Assembly (NCBI GenBank): GCA_905147135.1
Contig: LR990049.1
Location: 9,751,428 to 9,815,427, forward strand
Reading direction: 5' to 3'
Length of the DNA: 64,000 nt
Source of the DNA: Blastobasis lacticolella
Lineage: Eukaryota > Arthropoda > Insecta > Lepidoptera > Blastobasidae
Under the pieces are notes generated by a model. That model worked only from the letters and a program-made list of their open reading frames with translations. It was not told the DNA's origin and made no database searches. The translations under genes and the position numbers were made by a program. Shown piece by piece: positions 58,789-64,000 of the stretch (positions within the stretch are counted from its first letter, which is position 1; every line of letters starts with the position of its first letter).

Positions 58789-59656
58789 CCCGGTGAAGAG
58801 GATGCGGTTATAAAGGTCGTTAAGGATGCACACATAACGAGAGTCCATCGATTTTCGCTGGAACACATCGAAACAGAGGAACATGTAACCTTAGGTAAGT
58901 ATTTTAGATATGTAGGTAGTCAAAGTAGGTAAGTAAGTAATTGAAGATCGTCGCCTTTAATTACTATTTTGATAAAAATTAATAAATTGACATGTTTCTT
59001 TAACAGAATCTACCTACTTAGAATATATGTAAAGTTTATGTGTATAGGTATCTACTTATATCACTTTATTTTCTAAGCAGATTATTTTCATTTATATTGC
59101 TGCAAGTACATATATCCATGGAAGTACCTACACTAATGTGAAAACCTCGAAATATATGCAGAATTTGTCATCAAAAGCTATAAATCATTTTACGATTACG
59201 ATTTAGTATCGATCGTCTATTCGCATAAGGTTTTATGTATTGAGTAGGTACGTAAATTTTATGACGCCTCTATGTCCCCAGAACTCTCCATTGGCACGAG
59301 TAATTTTCCGTCATACTAAATACCGGATTCGGTAAGTACATATTTGTTACGGTAAGTACAAAAACTTAAAAATACTCATACTTAGGTACCTAAATCCTGC
59401 AAATTTTAGTTAGTAATGTAATGCACTATTTTATCACTTTGATACTTTTAATTCTTAATCTGAAAAGTACCCATTGGAATGAACGCAGTTGCGAATTTGG
59501 TCCATATTGTCCATACCGCCCATAAAAGTAATGTAACCTGAATTTTCATATTGATCGAATTCAGTTCAATGTACCTCTGGGCGGAATTTTCCGCAATTGA
59601 GCGCCAACAATTAAATCAATCTAGAGCCGTCACCGAAGCGGTTGGCAGTGACTGCA

Positions 59657-59778
59657 CAGTGCCACAATCTTCTCTGATCCAGTGGCCAAAACTGGAACTA
59701 CGTGTCGATATTTTGAAATGTCTTGTCAATGCCATTGGCAGCGACGCTGTCACCGGGACAGGTATGTTTGTGGCACTG
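59657..59778. mobile_element. 122-bp MITE-like element with 11-bp inverted ends
   Basis: CAGTGCCACAA at the left and TTGTGGCACTG at the right are perfect inverses. The interior TGGCCAAAACTGGAACTA, TGTCGATATTTTGAAATG recurs, diverged, at 60947-61045 (TGGCTAAAACTGGAACTAAG, TTGTGGCACTAT). No target duplication is obvious. Confidence 0.65.
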
Positions 59779-60839
59779 TACGGGCTGTGCCGGCCGGATC
59801 CTTGATCGACTTGCCGTTTGACTGGCGACAGTTACTCACGCAACACCACACTACAATTAGATAATGACTGTGCTCATGAAACATGACACCAGTCGGCGAA
59901 ATATTGAACAACGAAGACCAACTAATTGATAGTTTGGAGCAACAGGCAAGCTTGGCCGTTACTGGTCTGATTGTAAAATTCTTCACTCAGTTCATTTCTT
60001 GCTGTATTACAGCTGCTAGAGTTAAGAATACACCGTCACGGGGTGGCAATCGGCGCCCGAAACTGTTTACTAATCTCAGGGTGCTCAGCAGTTGACCTTG
60101 GTCAACCTAGCTTCACTATGTTCGCCAACGGTATCACACCTAACGAGTGGCGATCTCGTTGAGATACTGAAATTCAACTAGCCTCAAAGTACGACACGGT
60201 CACCCATCCAGTTCCCAGATTGATAATCGATCTCACAAGGATGCAGCCACTAGGCCAGGGCCGCAAGAGTACACGTCCAATGAAAAATTGTATATATACT
60301 TATTATTTTATAACTAAAACAAGTAGATAAATTGTTTACTTTCATATAAAAGACATCAACGAGATCCTGTTAGACAACATTATCTGTAAGACCAGCTTTC
60401 TAGGTAGGGTAGCTTTGAGCTGATTCTACTAAATTAATTTATACTATTTCACATTATTATGTAGCTATACAACAACCTTCACTACTAGGAAATCTACGGC
60501 CATGGTGTATAAATTTGGTCAGTCATAGCCCGATGAGCTCATGCCTCATTATCTTCTATATCATCATATACCTAATCAGTGATAAGGGTATTTATAACTA
60601 AATCTGGTTTTATAATGATGACAAAGCAGGTCAAAAAATATTGCTGTGACATTCCACTTACTTCACTAAATCAAATCCAACCACTTATCTTCCTTCATAC
60701 TTACTAAACATCGAGTTTCACGTGGACCAAATCGCTGAAAATCATATTTTCAACTATGTATTCAATTAAAGCGTCGTCCTTGTTTACATCCTTTGAGTCA
60801 GGTGTAGCGGAATTTAGAGGCTAGTCGGCGGCGCGGAGG

Positions 60840-60915
60840 TCAGTGACGTCAGTGATTAGAAAGTCGGTGGCTGGCGCCGTGCGCCGGGCTGGCGGGAATG
60901 GCGGCTACGACTGTA
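60840..60915 (+). promoter_or_regulatory. GC-rich segment with a CRE and a possible donor site
   Basis: A perfect TGACGTCA lies at 60844-60851 in a GC-rich stretch (GGCGGCGCGGAGGTCAG). The frame from here reads VIRKSVAGAVRRAGGNGG and meets ACT/GTAAGT at about 60912. It could be a promoter and first exon of a gene extending beyond the window, but no downstream exon was found. Confidence 0.3.
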
Positions 60916-60946
60916 AGTCCAATGCCTCAAAGTTATCTGACTCGGT

Positions 60947-61045
60947 GGCTAAAACTGGAACTAAGTGTCGCCAATTTGAAATGCCATTTTGTTCAGTAAC
61001 AGCGACGCAGCCATTGGCTCAGATAAGATTGTGGCACTATATACG
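60947..61045. repeat. Diverged partial copy of the 59657 MITE-like repeat
   Basis: Shares TGGC(C/T)AAAACTGGAACTA, TGTCG..TTTGAAATG, CAGCGACGC and TTGTGGCACT with it. The left end is lost. Confidence 0.6.
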
Positions 61046-61199
61046 TATTATTTACAGTATAGCTGCCCGGAGGTGTGGCGCCGCACCGTATGCGCGCACG
61101 GACGCGCCTGCGCGGCGCGCGTGCCTGCCAAATGGCAACCACGGTGGATGTTGCATCACTATTTTCAGCGAATTGATGACTGGCAGATGATTTATAGCT

Positions 61200-62790
61200 G
61201 ATTCACTTGTACTTCAATGTTGTAAAAGGCAATTGAGATTTACTTAATGTTCCTAGTGTCTGAAATAAAATTTATTGTATTGTAAAACTAGATAAGTTTA
61301 TCATAAGTAAATTATTTCACCTGCTATTGATTTAGTTTAAATTGATTTTATTGTATGTTGTAATGTATTTATGTACTGACTGCAATATTTTTTTTGTTTG
61401 AATTGTATTGTAAAACTAGATAACTATACCTAGTAGGTAGGTATCTCATCGTTATTGCCCTTTAACTATATATTGTAGATGATCTAAACAGTCATTTTTA
61501 ACGTCTCCGCAGGTATCTCTCTATCTAAAACCTACTATTCCGAATGCAAGTTACATACTTATAATGGGTTGCAGTTCTTTCTAATAAGAAATCAGATAAA
61601 AAGTACCAAGTCGAACTCCATTTGTTCTACTCGTTAATAAGTTATTAACGATTTTCCGTACCCAAACCCTTCAAGAAAGTTGAACGACATTCTCCAGTAC
61701 TTTACCAGGTAGGTTGTTATTTTTATGATTCCGCGGTTGTGCAACGAGGCCGGCCGCAAACAATTTTCCTTCTGACGCAAATCCAGACTGTGGCAGCCGG
61801 TGATTGGTCGACGCGAAACAAGCCCCCGCGTCGTCATGCGCCCACACACGTACGCGCTCGCCCGCAACGGCAACCTCGTGACTGTGGCTAAATTACTCGT
61901 GTCTACGTGCATTAGCCACACTTCATTGTAACAATGCGCTTTTATCATAAAACGAATCAAATAAAAATCATGCCTCTTGCCACTAAACAGTGATGATTTA
62001 GGCAGCCACACTTGTTCACTACTTTGTACAATTAACATGCTCGATAGTATTCGCAAAATAAATAAGAGTCATCATCGTATCAGCCGAAAGATACATAAGA
62101 GTAGTCATCGCTTAATTTCTTGTCGTTCCATTAATTCAATTAGGTACTTAAAGGTTGTTTGCAAGGGGAATAGCTAACTATTAGGTAGGTGCCTCTAAAA
62201 AATTTACCAAATCATTTTGAAACCAATTTACAAGCCAAGAACATTTGCTAAAACGTGACAAGCGTTTTACCATGTTGTTTTACTTGCAAATATGCGACTG
62301 TAGTGTAACTAACTAGCTTCCAACAATGAGCAAAGAGCAAAATGAACACTGAAATGTATAATTCATCAATGCCACAATCACAATACCATTAGGATGAGGT
62401 ATATAACTCTGGTCTCTACAGTTACTTACCCGTTATGTAATTACTTGCATAAATATTATATATACATTGGAAATAGAAAACGATAGCTGTTTGATCTTCT
62501 TCTCATACAGCGGATCTATATGTATCCTTATAAAAAAGTATTTCTCGTGTCATATGTGTACGAATGGAATCCATAGGTACTGATAAAAATACGTACAAGT
62601 TTTCCTTATAGTTATTATTAGTCTAAGAGTGGTATTAATAAATTTAGATAGGTATTTAAAAAACTGCAGCCACCAGTGATTGGTTGAAGGGCTCTAGATC
62701 CATACCTGCAAGATAGAGTTGATGTCTTGTATTTCATAGTCTTACGGTTATCTTCGCCTGTCATTAATTACCTATAGGCATTACCTAAAG
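61200..62790. other. Non-coding stretch
   Basis: ATTGTATTGTAAAACTAGATAA occurs twice (near 61274 and 61402). 61735-61880 is GC-rich. A 140-residue minus-strand frame at 61634-62056 has no family features and no splice support. Confidence 0.4.
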
Positions 62791-62792
62791 GC

Positions 62793-63163
62793 CGGGTCGA
62801 CCTATGCCCACAAATATGGTTGATATGGACGATGGCTGGCCCTTACGTTATACTCGTGAACGGGTGCTGCCTTGGTGGACTGGCTTACTCTTGCTGTAGT
62901 TTTAGGTGGTTTTTAAGTATTGTATAGGTTCTTATATATTATGTCGGGCGCGGACCGGCTCTGCTTGGGCCTTGGCATTGACGGGCACTGACCGGCTCTG
63001 TCTTTTATTGTCCGACATGGTCCGGCCGTTGTCGGCGGGGGGTGGGTGTGTGCCACCATGGGGCAGCCAACATGTCACTGTGTGTTTCCTTCCTACTTTC
63101 CTACCCCCTCCTCTTTGACGATTGAAAGAGATATGTAATGTCTTACTCAATTTTGACTTTGAC
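62793..63163. repeat. Interspersed repeat shared with 32407-32728
   Basis: Same order of blocks: CGGGTCGACC, ACGTTATACTC, GACTGGCTTACTCTTGCTGTA, AACATGTCACTGTGTG, TTTGACGATTGAAAGAGATAT. It is slightly longer, with extra (A)CCGGCTCTG units. Confidence 0.75.
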
Positions 63164-64000
63164 TTTGACATTCAGGAGCCGTGTGATATCCGAAGACACT
63201 TACCGAAGGCCGGGTGAAGTGGTGAAGAAAGTGTATTAAAGTGGACTTAGGCAGAGGCCGGAATTGACCGTTAGGAATGATGATGCCCTTGCGTGCAAAT
63301 GTCTGTAGGCAGAAGTAACTTCTTTCTATCAAGTTTACCGCTTGCCTGAGCCTCGAGTCCGCTAATTTACTAAAGGCTCGATTGATTTGTAATTGGATCG
63401 CAATCGCAGCTCAATGGCAGTTTCAATTGAAACGTTTCCGAATAAATATCTACGTAAGAACTTCTACGCGCCGCGCGTAGGGCTAATTCTGCGATGCTTA
63501 CCTCTTCCCTCCCGCCCCAAATCGGTGACAAATAATTACAAAAAAAACGTGCTAATTTCTGCTGTCTGGTGAAATTGCTCCATGAACACTTAACCTGCAG
63601 GTCAAAATTTTTGGAAACCTAATAAAAACTGTTAAATGGAAATCGTGATAAATGGCAATCTTCAGTGTTGGTCACTTTATTCTTCAAAGCGGTACATCAA
63701 GCATTATTACTCAACTAAACTGTAGAAACAACGTTGGCACACGCAAATTATATGATTTAGCTATTTAGTACAATGCACACATCTGTTGCGATTTGCAGAA
63801 CGAATATCATATTCTGTTGCAACGAGACATTCATAGTGTTAAATTACAAAGTCTGTGCCCACGTTGTAGGTGTAAACAAACATGCCTTGTTTGAAGCCGT
63901 GTGCAAAATGCAAACCTAATTGTTAGCTGAAATACTATAACCACATAATAACGAGCCATAGGGGCCGCCACGTGTTGGTGGCAAAGTTAGTCCTGATCGC
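63164..64000. other. Non-coding end of window
   Basis: It contains a half copy of the MITE at 63389-63435 (TTGTAATTGGATCGCAATC, GCAGCTCAATGGCAGTTTC). No gene is seen. Confidence 0.4.

Larger units (their letters stand above)
56992..60725. repeat. Tandem segmental duplication, copy 2 (3.7 kb)
   Basis: It repeats copy 1 end to end and adds three blocks: a 189-bp insertion at 57328-57516, about 1.03 kb at 58790-59816, and about 20 bp at 60586-60606. The junction GGACGGCAAC combines the right edge (GGAC) and left edge (ACGGCAAC), a 2-bp microhomology. Confidence 0.93.

Noticed and set aside
61634..62056. 140-residue minus-strand protein
   Set aside because: No domain, no hydrophobic or charged pattern typical of a real protein, no splice support; likely chance in a GC-rich patch.

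Overview
This is nuclear DNA of an insect, most likely a moth or butterfly (Lepidoptera). The evidence is an insect facilitated trehalose transporter gene split by introns with GT/AG junctions, a CUL5-type RING-box exon, an AT-rich background, and dense retroelement debris. That debris includes RTE-like LINE ends with ATG/ATC tails, tRNA-headed SINEs and CCTAA telomere-type pentamers. The species cannot be named from the sequence alone. Host coding sequence is under 4% of the window; most of the recognisable content is mobile DNA.

Layout. 0.6-2.4 kb: LINE fragments. 3.9-7.3 kb (minus): three coding exons of a Tret1-like sugar transporter, holding the whole 12-helix core, with a tandem LINE-end repeat in one intron. 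8.6-16.8 kb: a perfect 36-bp palindrome, an inverted pair of 0.3-kb repeats, a 5'-truncated LINE and two unassigned exon-like segments. 16.8-22.7 kb: a degraded DIRS-type tyrosine-recombinase retrotransposon with inverted terminal repeats, interrupted by a LINE that is itself interrupted by an RTE-like LINE with a 9-bp target duplication. 22.8-24.3 kb: a Tc1 element with an uninterrupted 343-residue DD34E transposase. 24.3-37 kb: mostly non-coding, with LINE and SINE relics and a 1.5-kb terminal-inverted-repeat element that carries a GGTCCW/GGTTCA minisatellite. 37.2-38.2 kb: an RTE-like LINE.

43.1-43.3 kb (plus): the terminal coding exon of RNF7/Roc2, the RING partner of CUL5; its first exon was not found. 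44.2-44.6 kb: a degenerate tandem repeat. 50.0-50.8 kb: a LINE fragment ending in a 47-nt near-perfect palindrome exactly at the start of a 0.34-kb repeat. 54.2 kb: a GC-rich foldback element. 54.5-60.7 kb: a very similar tandem duplication (2.5 and 3.7 kb copies) that differs by three indels. 60.8 kb: a GC-rich, CRE-containing segment that may be a promoter and first exon. The rest is AT-rich and shows little.

The genes do not form a pathway. Tret1 moves trehalose across the plasma membrane, and RNF7/Roc2 serves ubiquitin ligation. I saw no gene cluster or new enzymatic system. The real interest is in transposon architecture: nested insertions, foldbacks, palindromes and a recent segmental duplication.
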